64,000 bases of DNA, taken from positions 17,765,001 to 17,829,000 of the forward strand of contig CM045733.1 in assembly GCA_024760905.1 (NCBI GenBank). Direction: 5' to 3'. The notes under the pieces were generated by a model, which worked only from the letters and a program-made list of their open reading frames with translations, did not search any database and was not told the DNA's origin. This document shows, piece by piece, positions 22,474 through 35,837 of this stretch (the stretch's first letter is position 1; every line of letters starts with the position of its first letter). Made by a program: the position numbers and the translations under genes. The stretch is from Plotosus lineatus. Taxonomy: Eukaryota > Chordata > Actinopteri > Siluriformes > Plotosidae.

Positions 22474-22969
22474 CAGGGATCCCTCACTTTCCGTGGTTAA
22501 TTGGGACCGAGACCCCCCCCGCGACCGCCGAATTCCACGAGGTAGGATCAACCCCCCCTGAACTGACATATACGTACATGTATATGTGTATATAATATCA
22601 ATAAATACATATTCAACGCTATAAATGCTTATAATAGCAATTAAATATTCAAATATAATGCATAAGACTTAAGTAAAATATAAATACACACACATACAGA
22701 CGCACGCGTGCGCACACACAGATGCGCACCTCACATAAAGATGTAAGTAGTTTTGATGGGAGGTTTTGAGGGTTTTTTGTTTTTGTTTATTGGGTTTTTT
22801 TGCATAATTGACCTTGTTTTTGTGGCATTTTCCTTAACTTTTCCCCCCTATTTTTCCTTAATTTCCTTATTTTTTAATTCAATGAATATTTAAAAAAAGA
22901 ACAAAAAAAAAAAAGTCGTGATGCACTGAAGCCGCATGAATTGAAGAGCGAAGTAGCGAGCGATGCCCG
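22474..22969 (-). mobile_element. MITE-A copy
   Basis: Starts CAGGGATCCCTCAC after TA; the right end is decayed to GAGCGATGCCCG before TA. Interior T- and A-runs are expanded. Confidence 0.9.
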
Positions 22970-23154
22970 TATATCCCTCATTGTATTTCCGGGTCCTTGT
23001 CACTTTGTTTTCTGAAATAAAAGTATTTTCATTTTAACACTGGAAATGTCCATCTCCAAAAATTTCTAATGTAAAGCTCTAATCATAACCTTTGAGCAGA
23101 CATTGCATAATCACATAATCTCTAAGCTACAGATAGGGTGGTGTCCACACCATA

Positions 23155-23420
23155 CAGTGATACCTCAGCTCACGAACATAATTGGTTCCCAGAAAGTGTG
23201 TGTGAGGCGAAAAGTTCGTCTTCCGAACATTTATTTCCCATAAGAAACCATTAAAATGAGAATAATCCGTTCCCAGGTCCCCATAAAACAGTTTTCTACT
23301 AAATAAGCCTTAAAACTACACAAAAATATACCTTATTTTATGTATAATAAATGTTCTCTTGTATTTTAATTAAAGAAATAAACTGTACTGTATAATAAAG
23401 TTGTTTTATTTACCTTTGTG
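23155..23420. mobile_element. Tigger-like element, left part
   Basis: Begins CAGTGATACCTCAGCTCACG after TA and contains CCCATAAGAAACCATTAAAA and ATCCGTTCCCAGGTCCCCAT, characteristic of Tigger-type non-autonomous copies. The right end was not located. Confidence 0.6.
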
Positions 23421-24712
23421 ATGGTAGTTGATGGCTTGATGGAATGGAGTGGGAGGAGGAGGGAGGGAGGGACTTACTGTTTGGAAGGAGTGTTTGGAAA
23501 CGCCTACTGTTTGGAAACACCCTCAGCCACACACGCACCCTTAATAGCTTCCTTGTTCTTAAGGATGGTAGCAATGGTAGACTTATGTAGAATTTGTGCT
23601 AGCACTCACAAAGATGAAGAAGAATTTATACTCCTATATAAGGCACCCGTGTGTAATCTTTTAAGTGATGTTGCTTGTAACACCAGAATTTACTGACAGC
23701 GAGGAGTGAAAAAAAAAATCAGTAGGAGTTCTGTGTATCACTGCTGGAATAATAAAGAGCAAATAATGTTTTAAAGCAAACTTACTGAAGGAGAAAAATA
23801 AACCCTGTGTGATTAATTATAAATTCTTTTTTTAAATTCTTACTGAAAGCATTTTTGAAATATTTGAGCATCTTGAAGCTGTTCGGTCTAAATACTTATC
23901 GACAGATATGTTATTTTATTGCGTTGTTACAAGTTATATCACAGCTAATGTCTGTCTATTGGTAGTCTGTTCAAAAAATAGATAAAGTATGGTATTGTGA
24001 AATTGGCCAGTATAACACATGACAGCTGCTTTCAAGCCTCGCAGTATTTATATCAACACAATATTGTCAGAGTAAATTTCTGGTTTTCACTGGAAAAGGT
24101 GAATCAGCTGTAAATGCTTTAGAAAAACATGTCCAGCTAACAAAACTGGTAAGCCATTATATGTAGTTATATTTCTGGAGAGGTGTGCATCAGGCTACAA
24201 CATGGGGTACATGGTGCCACACCTACAGTATAGTCGATGTGGAAGTACAAATTAGCCTTTAACCTTGACCTTTCCCAGTTGGTATCTGTTATATGATAGG
24301 AGAGTTGATTTGTTGGGTTGAAATCGAGTGGAGGTGATGGAGTGAGGAGCGAGAAAGAGGGAAAGAAGTCTTTCGTGTTCTTGTTATTGTGACCAGTTGC
24401 CATGCACGGTTCAGTCCGTATATGTAAATAGGTTCAGGCTTTATAAATTAGAAAAATGCCTTCAAGAAAGCTAAATGTGTGCTCTTCTGTCTTTGGAAGG
24501 TTTAATTCTTTTGTCGGATCACCCCATCAAAAGTAGAAAAACTTGCAGAAAACAGGTACAAGTGGATATGGATGGAGAACAAGGTGTTTCCTTCATAGCA
24601 GAGCCTTACAAACAGTTGCTTGAATATGCCTGACTCAGGAAGATTTTTTTGTTCCTTGTCTTGTTGCAGCACAGCTAGCGCTATTATGATGGTGACAAAC
24701 ACAAGAGGACTC
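23421..24712. other. intron, nothing recognised
   Basis: Includes a G/A-rich patch at 23440-23480. No coding pattern; the rest may include the unlocated right part of the preceding element. Confidence 0.45.
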
Positions 24713-25364
24713 CAGTCATCCCTTGAATATCGCGGATAACGTAGACCAGACCTGGCCGCGATATTCGAAAAACCGCAAAGTAGGAACGCCCCGCCCCCAT
24801 TTCTACCATGTTGTCTCATTTCTACATGTTTTCACGTCTATACAATATCAAGAAGTGTATATTAAACGTTACACAGTTATATGCATATGTAAATACTGTA
24901 ATGTATTAATATTTAAATAGAATTTATATATAAATACTTTAAGTACTGTACTCACCTCTGGCAATACAGTACTGTAGCTCTTCTCCGCGGTGCAGGACGT
25001 TCAACAACACTATACAGTAAGATCACAAAATCCCAAAAAATCCCGCGGGAATGTGCGAGGCAACAGCATCACGCGTCTAAGCCAATCAGCTTGCGAGATT
25101 AAGTTGAGTGGGCGGGAGGCAACAGTATCACGCATCTAAGCCAATGAGCTTGCGAGATTGAGTTGAGTGGGCGGTCCCTGCCTGAACTGGGGAGGAGGGG
25201 CACTTCAGTCTGTTGTTTGGAAACAATAAACGCAGCCTGCCTTGGGTCCCGGCCTTCCGCTTGCTTACATGTGAGTTTCAGCACGAATTTTGAATTTTTT
25301 TATTAAAATACCGTGATGTACCAAGACCGCGATGCTCAAATCACAAAGTGGCAAGGGATGACTG
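24713..25364. mobile_element. Tigger-like TIR element
   Basis: Left end CAGTCATCCCTTGAATATCG, right end GTGGCAAGGGATGACTG before TA. Internal near-duplicate: GCAACAGCATCACGCGTCTA (about 25063) and GCAACAGTATCACGCATCTA (about 25119), each followed by AGCCAAT. No transposase frame. Confidence 0.82.
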
Positions 25365-25756
25365 TAACCCATTTTCTCTGGTTTTGAGTAATGGAGCAAA
25401 AAGTTTACCAATGCTAAAGATATGCTAATGTACATTTGCACAGGCTCAGATCAAATGCTATTGAAGAACAGTCAGTCTCAACAGGTACATGACTAACTGG
25501 TGGTACAGTTCCTTTCAGAAAGTATACTTTTCAATATGTATGTTTCATATAGATGAAATTTCAAGGCTGTAAAACCTTTTGCCAGAATCTTTATTATCAT
25601 CAAAATGAGCAACAGCTGAAATTTTTGATTCAGACAGGTGGTCCATGACTTTTTATCATTGGTTTTGTGTATAGTTCGACAGCGAGCTAAAGCTTTATTG
25701 TAGTAAGAGGAAAGTCATTTCCAACCCTCAGAAAGTCAATAGTAATACAATGAATA

Positions 25757-25770
25757 CAGGGATCCCTCGC

Positions 25771-25825
<55 letters not shown>
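25757..25825. repeat. MITE-A end fragment then (TA)n
   Basis: CAGGGATCCCTCGCAAC is a MITE-A terminus cut off by about 26 TA units. Confidence 0.8.
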
Positions 25826-25829
<4 letters not shown>

Positions 25830-25839
25830 CACATACATA

Positions 25840-26255
25840 CAGTGGTACTTCACCTTACAAAAGTCTCACCAAACGAAAAATGCAGGTTACGAAAAGCATT
25901 TTCCCAAAATTTTTGTCTCAGGATACAAAGCAAATTCACGTTACGAAAGCACCATCTTAAAAATTCAAATGCTCCCTGTCCAAGATGGCGTCAGGTGGAC
26001 CTGTCCAAGATGACGCTTGAGTGAAGGTGACATTAAAACATGCCATTCAAACATTCAAACAATGCACGAGCTGCTCTCCCATCAAACACCCCGCCCCACT
26101 GGCCTCCCATAGGCTAACAACTGATCTGTCGTTCATGTCGCCTTCACTCAAGCGCCATCTTGGACAGGTCCACCTGACGCCATCATGGACAGGTATGCCA
26201 TCTTGACCTGATGCCATCTTGGTCATCATTACCTAGGAGGTATGACGCATCTAAT
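25840..26255. mobile_element. Tigger-like element truncated by a LINE
   Basis: Left end CAGTGGTACTTCACCTTACA after TA. Related to 16024-16831. The right TIR is missing where LINE copy 2 starts. CCAAGATGGCG units occur directly at about 25978-26012 and inverted at 26155-26222. Confidence 0.78.
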
Positions 26256-27525
26256 ATTTAAGAACAAGGGAGATGTACAGAGTTGTGGCAACTACAGAGG
26301 GATAAAGTTGATGAGCCATACAATGAAGTTATGGGAAAGAATAGTGGAAGCTAGATTAAGGGCAGAGGTCAGCATTTGTGAACAACAGTTTGGTTTCATG
26401 CCAAGAAAGAGCACCACAGATGCAGTGTTTGCTTTGAGAATGTTAGTAGAGAAGTACAGAGAAGGTCAGACGGAGCTGCATTGTGCCTTTGTGGATCTGG
26501 AGAAAGCATATGACAGGGTGCCGAGAGAAGAACTATGGTTTGTATGAGGAAGTCTGGAGTGGCAGAGAAGTATGTTAGACTGGTGCAGAACATGTATGAG
26601 AGATGTAAGACAGTGGTGAGGTGTGCTGTCGGTGTGACAGAAGAGTTCAAGGTGGAGGTGGGACTGCATCAAGGGTCAGCTCTCAGCACCTTCTTGTTTG
26701 ACAGACGAGGTTAGACAAGAATCTCCATGGACTATGATGTTTGCAGATGACATCGTGATCTGTAGTGAGAGCAGAGAACAAGTGGAGGAAAATCTAGAGA
26801 GGTGGAGGTATGCCCTGGAAAGGAGGGGAATGAAGGTTAGTCTCAGTAAGACAGAATACATGTGTGTGAACGACAAGGACCCAAGAGGAACGGTGAGGTT
26901 ACAGGGGGCAGAGATAAAGAAGGTGGAGGATTTTAAGTACTTAGGCTCAACAATCCAGAGCAATGGAGAGTGTGGAAAAGAGGTGAAGAAGCGCGTGCAG
27001 GCAGGTTGGAATGGATGGAGAAAAGTATCCGGTGTGATGTGTGATAGGAGAGTATCAGCAAGAATGAAGGGAAAAGTGTACAAGACGGTGTTGAGGCCAG
27101 CGATGTTGTACGGTTTAGAAACAGTGGCCCTGGGGAAAAGACAGGAGTCAGAGTTGGAGGTAGCAGAGATGAAAATGTTGAGGTTCTCTTTGGGAGTAAC
27201 GAGGCTGGATAGGATCAGAAACGAGTACATCAGAGGGCCAGCACATGTTAGATGTTTTGGAGACAAAGTCGGAGAGTCTAGATTGAGATGGTTTGGACAT
27301 GTACAGAGGAGGGATAGTGAGTATATTGGTAGTAGGATGCTGAGGTTGGAACTACCAGGCAGAAGGCCCAGAGGAAGACCAAAGAGAAGATTTATGGATG
27401 TGGTGAAGGCGGACATGAAGGTCGTTGGAGTAAGAGTAGAAGATGCAGAGGATAGGGTGAGATGGAGGCAGATCATTTGCTGTGGTGACCCCTGAAGGGA
27501 ACAGCCAAAAGAAAAAGAAGAAGAT
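26256..27525 (+). mobile_element. RTE-type LINE, 5'-truncated (copy 2)
   Basis: Plus-strand copy of the LINE at 2391-5533, beginning at TTTAAGAACAAGGGAGATGT and ending (GAA)n at 27525. The whole endonuclease and the front of the reverse transcriptase are missing. Confidence 0.93.
26259..27495 (+). pseudogene. LINE reverse transcriptase, C-terminal two thirds, broken
   Basis: Starts FKNKGDVQSCGNYRGIKLMS, then FVDLEKAYDRVPREELWF, where a one-base shift occurs near 26545. About 20-30 bp are missing near 26700 relative to copy 1 (FLFAMVMDRL is lost). From there 265 codons are open, with MMFADDIVICSESREQVEE, DFKYLGSTIQSNGECG, RLRWFGHVQRRDSEYIG and GRRPRGRPKRRFM. The catalytic FADD is at about 26739-26750. 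It cannot act without an endonuclease. Confidence 0.9.
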
Positions 27526-27545
27526 GTATATATATATATATACAT

Positions 27546-27590
<45 letters not shown>
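27526..27590. repeat. (TA)n microsatellite
   Basis: TA units with CACA interruptions between the LINE tail and a MITE-A. Confidence 0.93.
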
Positions 27591-27596
27591 TACATA

Positions 27597-28148
27597 CAGG
27601 TCTCCCTCACTACTTCATGCTTCAATTTCTGCGGCTTCAGTGCATCTCGGTTTTTAAAAAAATAAATAAATAAATATCCATTGAATTAAAAAATAAGGAA
27701 ATTAAGGAGGAATAGGGGGAAAAGTTAAGGAAAATGATACAAAAACAAGGCCAATTATGCAAAAAAAAAAAAAAACCCAAAACAAAACCTAAACCAACAC
27801 AAAACAAAAAACCCAAAAGTCCCATCAAAACTACTTTCATTGTTTTGAGGTGCGTATCTGAGTGTGCATGCACATCTGCACGCACGTGTATGTATTTTGT
27901 GTCGTCTTCTTCTCATGCAATACCAGCTGTATGTGTGTGTATTTATATTTTATTTACATTTTTGTCATTTTTTTAATGTTTATTTGATATTATAAACATT
28001 TATAGCATTGAATATGTATTTATTGATATTATATACACATAGACATGTACGTATACATCAGTCAGGGTGGGTTGATCCTCCCTTGCGGAAATTGGTGGTC
28101 GCGGTGGGGTCTCAGTCGCAATTAACCGTATAAAGTGAGGGATCCCTG
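27597..28148 (+). mobile_element. MITE-A copy
   Basis: Starts CAGGTCTCCCTCACTACTTC after TA and ends GAGGGATCCCTG before TA. Opposite orientation to the 20 and 22 kb copies. Confidence 0.92.

Positions 28149-29965
<1,817 letters not shown>

Positions 29966-30036
<71 letters not shown>
29966..30036. repeat. (GT)n(TA)n microsatellite
   Basis: About 26 GT units then about nine TA units. Confidence 0.96.
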
Positions 30037-30206
30037 CCTTCACGGCTGGTCGCCAAGAGTTGTCTTACGACTCGGAAGGTACCAGACCAGACCATATGCA
30101 CATACATACAGGGATCCCTCACTTTCTGCGGTTAATTGAGACCGAAATCCCCACGCGACCACCCAATTCTGCGAAGTAGGATCACACCCTCCCCCCGACA
30201 GATGTA

Positions 30207-31762
30207 CAGGTCCTTCTCAAAAAATTTGTATATTGTGATAAAGTTAATTATTTTCTGTAATGTACTGATAAAAATTAAACTTTCATATATTTTAGATTCA
30301 TTGCACACCAACTGAAATATTTCAGGTCTTTTATTGTTTTAATGCTGATGATTTTGGCATACAGCTCATGAAAACCCAAAATTCCTATCTCAAAAAATTA
30401 GCATATCATGTTCAGGTAGTCTAAACGAGCTATTAACCTAATCATCTGAATCAACCAATTAACTCTAAACACCTGCAAAAGATTCCTGAGGCTTTTAAAA
30501 ACTCCCAGCCTGGTTCATTACTCAAAACCGCAATCATGGGTAAGACTGCCGACCTGACTGCTGTCCAGAAGGCCATCATTGACACCCTCAAGCAAGAGGG
30601 TAAGACACAGAAAGAAATCTCTGAGCGAATAGGCTGTTCCCAGAGTGCTGTATCAAGCCACCTCAGTGGGACGTCTGTGGGAAGGAAAAAGTGTGGCAGA
30701 AAACGCTGCACAACCAGAAGAGGTGACTGGACCCTGAGGAAGATTGTGGAGAAGGGCCGATTCCAGACCTTGGGGGACCTGTGGAAGCAGTGGACTGGGC
30801 TACAGGTGCCGCATTCCCCAGGTAAAGTCACTTTTGAACCAGAAACAGCGGCAGAAGCGCCTGACCTGGGCGACAGAGAAGCAGCACTGGACTGTTGCTC
30901 AGTGGTCCAAAGTACTTTTTTCGGATGAAAGCAGATTTTGCATGTCATTCAGAAATCAAGGTGCCAGAGTCTGGAGGAGGACTGGGGAGAAGGAAATGCC
31001 AAAATGCCTGAAGTCCGGTGTCAAGTACCCACAGTCAGTGATGATCTGGGGTGCCATGTCAGCTGCTGGTGTTGGTCCACTGTGTTTTATCAAGGGCAGG
31101 GTCAATGCAGCTCGCTATCAGGAGATTTTGGAGCACTTCATGCTTCCATCTGCTGAAAAGCTTTATGAAGATGAAGATTTTCATTTTCCAGCACGACCTG
31201 GCACCTGCTCACAGTGCCAAAACCACTGCTAAATGGTTTACTGACCATGGTATTACTGTGCTCAATTGGCCTGTCAACGCTCCTGACCTGAACCCCATAG
31301 AGAATCTGTGGGATATTGTGAAGAGAAAGTTGAGAGACACCAGACCCAACACTGTGGATGAGCTTAAGGCCGCTATCGAAGCATCCTGGGCCTCCGTAAC
31401 ACCTCAGCAGTGTCACAGGCTGATTGCCTCCATGCCACGCCGCATTGAAGCAGTCATTTCTGCAAAAGGATTCCCGACCAAGTATTGAGTGCATAACTGA
31501 ACATAATTATTTGAAGGTTGACTTTTTTTTTGTATTAAAACACTTTTTTATTGGCTGGATGAAATATGCTAATTTTTTGAGACAGGGATTTTTGGTTTTT
31601 CTTTACTTTTTGTCAAAATGATCAATATTAAAACAATAAAAGGCTTGAACTACTTCAGTTGTGTGTAATGAATCTAAAATATATGAAAGTCTAATGTTTA
31701 TCAGTACATTACAGAAAATAATGAACTTTATCACAATATGCAAATTTTTTCAGAAGGACCTG
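30207..31762 (+). mobile_element. Tc1-like transposon, copy 2
   Basis: 1556 bp, TIRs CAGGTCCTTCTCAAAAAATT / inverse, bordered by TA at 30205-30206 and 31763-31764. Very similar to the copy at 8517-10076, including the internal deletion. Confidence 0.96.
30536..31488 (+). pseudogene. Tc1-like transposase, copy 2 (frameshifted)
   Basis: Starts MGKTADLTAVQKAIIDTLKQ with the same helix-turn-helix and GRKKCGRKR linker as copy 1. At KQWTG the frame is lost because a segment before GYRCRIPQVK is missing. The catalytic domain then reads in another frame with VLFSDESRF, FQHDLAPAHSAKT and NPIENLWDIVKRKLRDTRP, so all three acidic positions of the DDE triad survive here. It ends ISAKGFPTKY at 31488. Another shift lies near 31195. 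Confidence 0.9.
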
Positions 31763-32148
31763 TATATGTGTATATAATATCAATAAATACATATTCAATG
31801 CTATAAATGCTTACAATAACAATTAATACATAAGATGTAAATAAAATATAAATACACACACATACAGACGCGTGCGAGCGCACGCACGTAGAAGCGTGTG
31901 CACAAATTCAGATGCTTACCTTACAAAAATGTAACTAGTTTTGATGGGAGGTTTTGGGTTGTTTTTTGTTTAGGGTTTTTGTTTTTTTTGCATAATTGGC
32001 CTTGTTTTTGTGGCATTTTCCTTAACTTTTTCCCCTATTCTTCCTCATTTTCGTTATTTTTTAATTTGATGAATATTTAAAAAAAAAAAAAGGCAATGCA
32101 CTGAAGCCGCATGAAGTGAAGCGTGAAATAGCGAGGGATCCCTGCATG

Positions 32149-32185
<37 letters not shown>

Positions 32186-32195
32186 ATGTGTGTGT
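32149..32195. repeat. (TA)n(TG)n microsatellite
   Basis: Directly beside the MITE-A right end. Confidence 0.9.
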
Positions 32196-33183
32196 CTATG
32201 AGCTTGGACGATGTAGAACGCTTAACATAGAGTAAATCTTGCATAAAATCTTGCTGAAGACAGGACAGCACATCCAAAGAGCATGGATTGTTCATATAGA
32301 AAGGTCCGTAACACTGAATTCAGCAACACTCTGACACTTTGGAAATTAATAGACCCTATATATCCATGACAGGTGAAAAAAATAACATTATCGTTAAGTG
32401 TCACCCGCCAAGGAATGGAATGCATTCGGCTAAGATTGAACAGTCAGTTCTCAAAGATGTGAATGAGAAAGCAAAAGACTCAAGTCACTTTGAACAAGGG
32501 ATGTATAAATGACAATGGATAAGATCTATTTGGTCTATTTATAAGAAACAGTAACATTTGTGGGTGTTCCTGGTATCCTGTGCTAGGTACCTACCGAAAA
32601 TGGCCCATAGAAGGACAACCAGTGCATTGGAAATTGGTCAATGTGTGCCCAAGGCTCAGTGATCAAAGTAGTGTGTAAAGCCGAGTGTGTCTGGTTTTAT
32701 CCCACACAAGAGCTACTGTAGCACAAGCTGCTGATAACGTTAATGCAGGCTATGATAGAACACAGTGCATCGTAGCTTGATGCATGTTTTGCTGCCCAGC
32801 CACAGCCCAGTCAGGAAATGTTAATGCTGTGGCTGATTGGTGTATACCAGACTTTCCTTGCATTGGAGAAACAATGAATTACATCACCACTGAGACCATA
32901 AATGTTACAAGAACAGAATGAGCCCAGGCAGTAAATTATCTTTGATTTGACCGGGCAGTGATGTATACAATTCTGGCTAAGGCCATAAGTATTCATCATG
33001 GAGGGAAGGGAATGGAACTGAAGGCATTACAGGTGATTCTCTCTTTGTCCCAGCATGACCTTCTTGAAAATCGAAGAGGTAGCAAATACAAGATAGGAAT
33101 AGTTGGAAGGATGACCATATTAGCGCTATGGCAGGGGCACTGGAATCAGTTGGTACACAATCCAGTACATTTTGGGGCAAACG
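32196..33183. other. intron, nothing recognised
   Basis: No exon, RNA gene or repeat end seen. Confidence 0.5.
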
Positions 33184-33513
33184 ATTCATTCATTCAATTT
33201 CTGAACCACTTAATCCTAATTAAGGTCGCAGGGAGACTGGCACCCATTCTTAGCTGACTCTGGATGAGGGTGGGGTACAGCACTCACACAACCATTCATA
33301 CTCACACGCACACCTAGGGGTGACTTGGACCAGCCAATTAACCTACTGAGCATGTTTTTGGATTGTATGAGGAAACTAGAGTACCCGGAGGGAACCCATG
33401 CAAGCATGGGAAGAACATACAAACTTCACACAGAAATGCCCAGGCTAGGAATCGAACCCAGGACCTTCTCGCTGTGAGGCGGACGTGCTATCCACGACTC
33501 CACCGTGCTGCCC
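33184..33513 (-). mobile_element. V-SINE with long tail
   Basis: Minus orientation: the head near 33510 is the inverse of GGGCAGCACGGTGGAGTCGT, with the inverse of GGTTCGATTCC at about 33450-33460. The core TGTGTGAAGTTTGTATGTTC follows, then a tail to the inverse of TTAATTAGGATTAAGTGGTT. The 5' end is split by SINE-X. Confidence 0.85.
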
Positions 33514-33799
33514 TTTTGGGCTTTTTACACCCAAGCCATAGTGGCTCATCAGGCCGATGCGTATCCCCGGTTTCCGTAGCGTGAAGCAACCAGTAATACA
33601 ATTCCTCCTGGATGGGACACTAGTCCGTCGCAGGTTACCTTCCCAGTATATTTTTACTGGTACCCATTTATACTGCTGGGTGAACAGAGGCACACCTGAG
33701 GTTAAGACCTTGCTCAGAGGTCTTAACACAATGGGGGTCTAACTGGATTTGAACACACAACCTCCCAATCATGAGCGCAGCACCACTACACCACCAGCC
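33514..33799 (-). mobile_element. SINE-X copy 1 (tRNA-like SINE)
   Basis: A 290-bp element seen twice in the window. Head, read on the minus strand: GGGGCTGGTGGTGTAGTGGT ... GGAGGTTGTGTGTTCAAATC; body GTAAAAATATACTGGGAAGG; end CACTATGGCTTGGGTGTAAA. Target repeat CCACCGTGCTGYCC at 33500-33513 and 33800-33813. Confidence 0.85.
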
Positions 33800-33826
33800 C
33801 CACCGTGCTGTCCTGGGGTACAAATA

Positions 33827-34712
33827 CAGTCAGCCCTCTACTTACGAAAACCTCTGAATACGAAAAATCCAGGTTACAAAGAACAGTTTCCTAAATTTTC
33901 GCCCTCTGTATACGAAACAACCTCTTCTTACGAAACACGCCAAACGCGCCATTCAAAAATTCAAACAATGCACAAGTTGCTCTCTCATTGGATGTCTCCC
34001 AACATCCCGCTCTGCTGGCCTCCCATTGGCCAGGAGAGAGCTGAACTGTACCCATACTTCCTGTACCCATACTTCCTGTTTGCCACACGCGTGAAGGAGA
34101 GTTGAACAGGACTGTTGGCTCGTGAGTTTTTTGAGAGTGATCATTGTAGCGTTATATTTCATTATCCATCATGGACCCCAAGAAAGTGATTCTTGGTGAC
34201 AGCGAAAAGAAGAAGCGGGCTCCATTATCAATCGAAGTGAAGCAGGGGATAATAAAAAAATACGAAAGTGGGATGCGGTTGAGCGAAATCGCAAAGGAGT
34301 ATGGCCAAAATCCCTCTACAATCGCGACGATATTGAAGCAGAAGGAGACCTTAAAAGCGGAGATACAGTGACGGAGGCGATTATTTCGGAAAAAGCAACC
34401 GCCATATTTAAGGACTTCGTGAAGGAGGGTGGGGGTGAGGGTTCGTCAGATCAGCACCCCCCCGGACTTTAAAGCGTCGCATGGGTGGTTCGAGAGTTTA
34501 AAAAAAAAGGTAAATAATTTTGTTTAACTTTTAACACACATTTTATACAAAATTGTTGTACTTTTATAATTTTTAAAGGGTTTATGGGGTAGTCTTGGGA
34601 GCCTTGGAACGAATCATGCGTTTTACATGTAAAATGCACCTCTACTTACAAAAACTCCAGGTTACGAAAAAGGCACTGGAACGGATTAATTTTGTAAGTA
34701 GAGGGCCGACTG
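33827..34712 (+). mobile_element. Tigger element with transposase remnant
   Basis: Left end CAGTCAGCCCTCTACTTACG after TA; right end GTAAGTAGAGGGCCGACTG. 886 bp. Contains part of a pogo/Tigger transposase (next entry). Confidence 0.88.
34171..34510 (+). pseudogene. Tigger/pogo transposase, N-terminal remnant
   Basis: Opens MDPKKVILGDSEKKKRAPLS, then IEVKQGIIKKYESGMRLSEI and AKEYGQNPSTIATILKQKE: the CENP-B/Psq-type helix-turn-helix that binds the TIR. A stop follows LKAEIQ. In another frame come TVTEAIISEKATAIFKDFV and PDFKASHGWFESLKKK, matching the second CENP-B-type helix-turn-helix. The stretch between the two is shorter than in intact Tigger proteins and the DDE domain is entirely absent. 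Confidence 0.85.
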
Positions 34713-35837
34713 TCTTGCAAAAAATGTGAACAGTGTGATTGAAAGTGTATACTGTGATTTATATATATTGTTTGCAAAATATTTTTATGTTATTCAAAAA
34801 CCTGTTGGCATTTTTCGAGATAATATACTCAATTCATAAGCGGTACAGAAGGTCCATCTGTGGATAATTCTTCTCCTCAATACCATCTGCGGCTATAATT
34901 GGAGAAAGCATGTCGATTGAGTGTAATTCTGTAAAAAGTTACATCCGACTCTGTAGAAGACAGCTGCTTTGTTTCTTAAAGCCTGCTTACAGCAAAGCTC
35001 CTTATTAGGTCTTTTCATTTTCTATTCCCAAGCACTGAGACAAACAAGCAATTAAAATCAATTCAAACATCGATAGGGGTGTATGCGAAACTTAAGAGGA
35101 GGCAGAGACGCATGAGACTGATATGTACTGCCTGTGTGTTCACTAAGCATGGGGGAAATCTGCAAAGCAATTTCTCTTTCTGTCTTCCTTTTGAAAAATA
35201 CACATTTTAAGTCATTGACACAGTGCAAAAAACAGCGTTGCATGTTTAGACAAAACAGATATCAAGGGGGGAGGGGGAAACCCACCCATTACATTTCCTA
35301 ATTTATCTATCTTTAGTTCAACTTACTAATTTATCTCAAAGCTTTCACAGCTAGGAAGCCCTTTAGCTTTAACCTCACAGTCAGCAGTGCCATTTTATGA
35401 ACTATAGAAGTATTAGGCTCATTAAACAAACGTCTATAATAATACTCTGCCTATGTATTGCTGCCACAGAACTTTTTCATCCTAAACTTTTACTGACAGA
35501 ACGCATTAGGTCCACAAGCCTTTATCATCCCAGGAGTGGAGTAAAGAGCAGAAAATAAAGGCGAAAACACTTGGAAACAAATGTGAACCAAATACGAGTT
35601 CTGAAGCAAACAGCAAAAATCCAGTTCATGAACCAGCACCCGGTGTTGGGAGCAGCTAACGCTGATGACCGATCTCCAACGTGCCTGACCTGGCCTCAAG
35701 TGTGCACCTGAGCATGTGATCACACCTGACTCCCTGCAGTCTGTTAACTTAGTGTTTGCATATGCAGTGATATTGTGTTTGTCTCTGGACATTGTTTTCA
35801 TAGCATAACATATACTGTAATAAATTACATTCACTCA
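34713..35837. other. intron, nothing recognised
   Basis: No exon or repeat end seen. A short G-run lies near 35266. Confidence 0.5.

Larger units (their letters stand above)
30109..32144 (-). mobile_element. MITE-A copy split by a Tc1 transposon
   Basis: Left part 30109-30206 (CAGGGATCCCTCACTTTCTG ... GACAGATGTA) and right part 31763-32144 (TATATGTGTATATAATATCA ... GAGGGATCCCTG). Together they restore a MITE-A with perfect 12-bp inverted ends. The Tc1 lies at an internal TA. Confidence 0.95.

Noticed and set aside
26256..27525. Endogenous retrovirus (because of the reverse transcriptase)
   Set aside because: No LTRs, gag, protease or integrase; APE endonuclease in the longer copy and a (GAA)n tail identify a non-LTR LINE.
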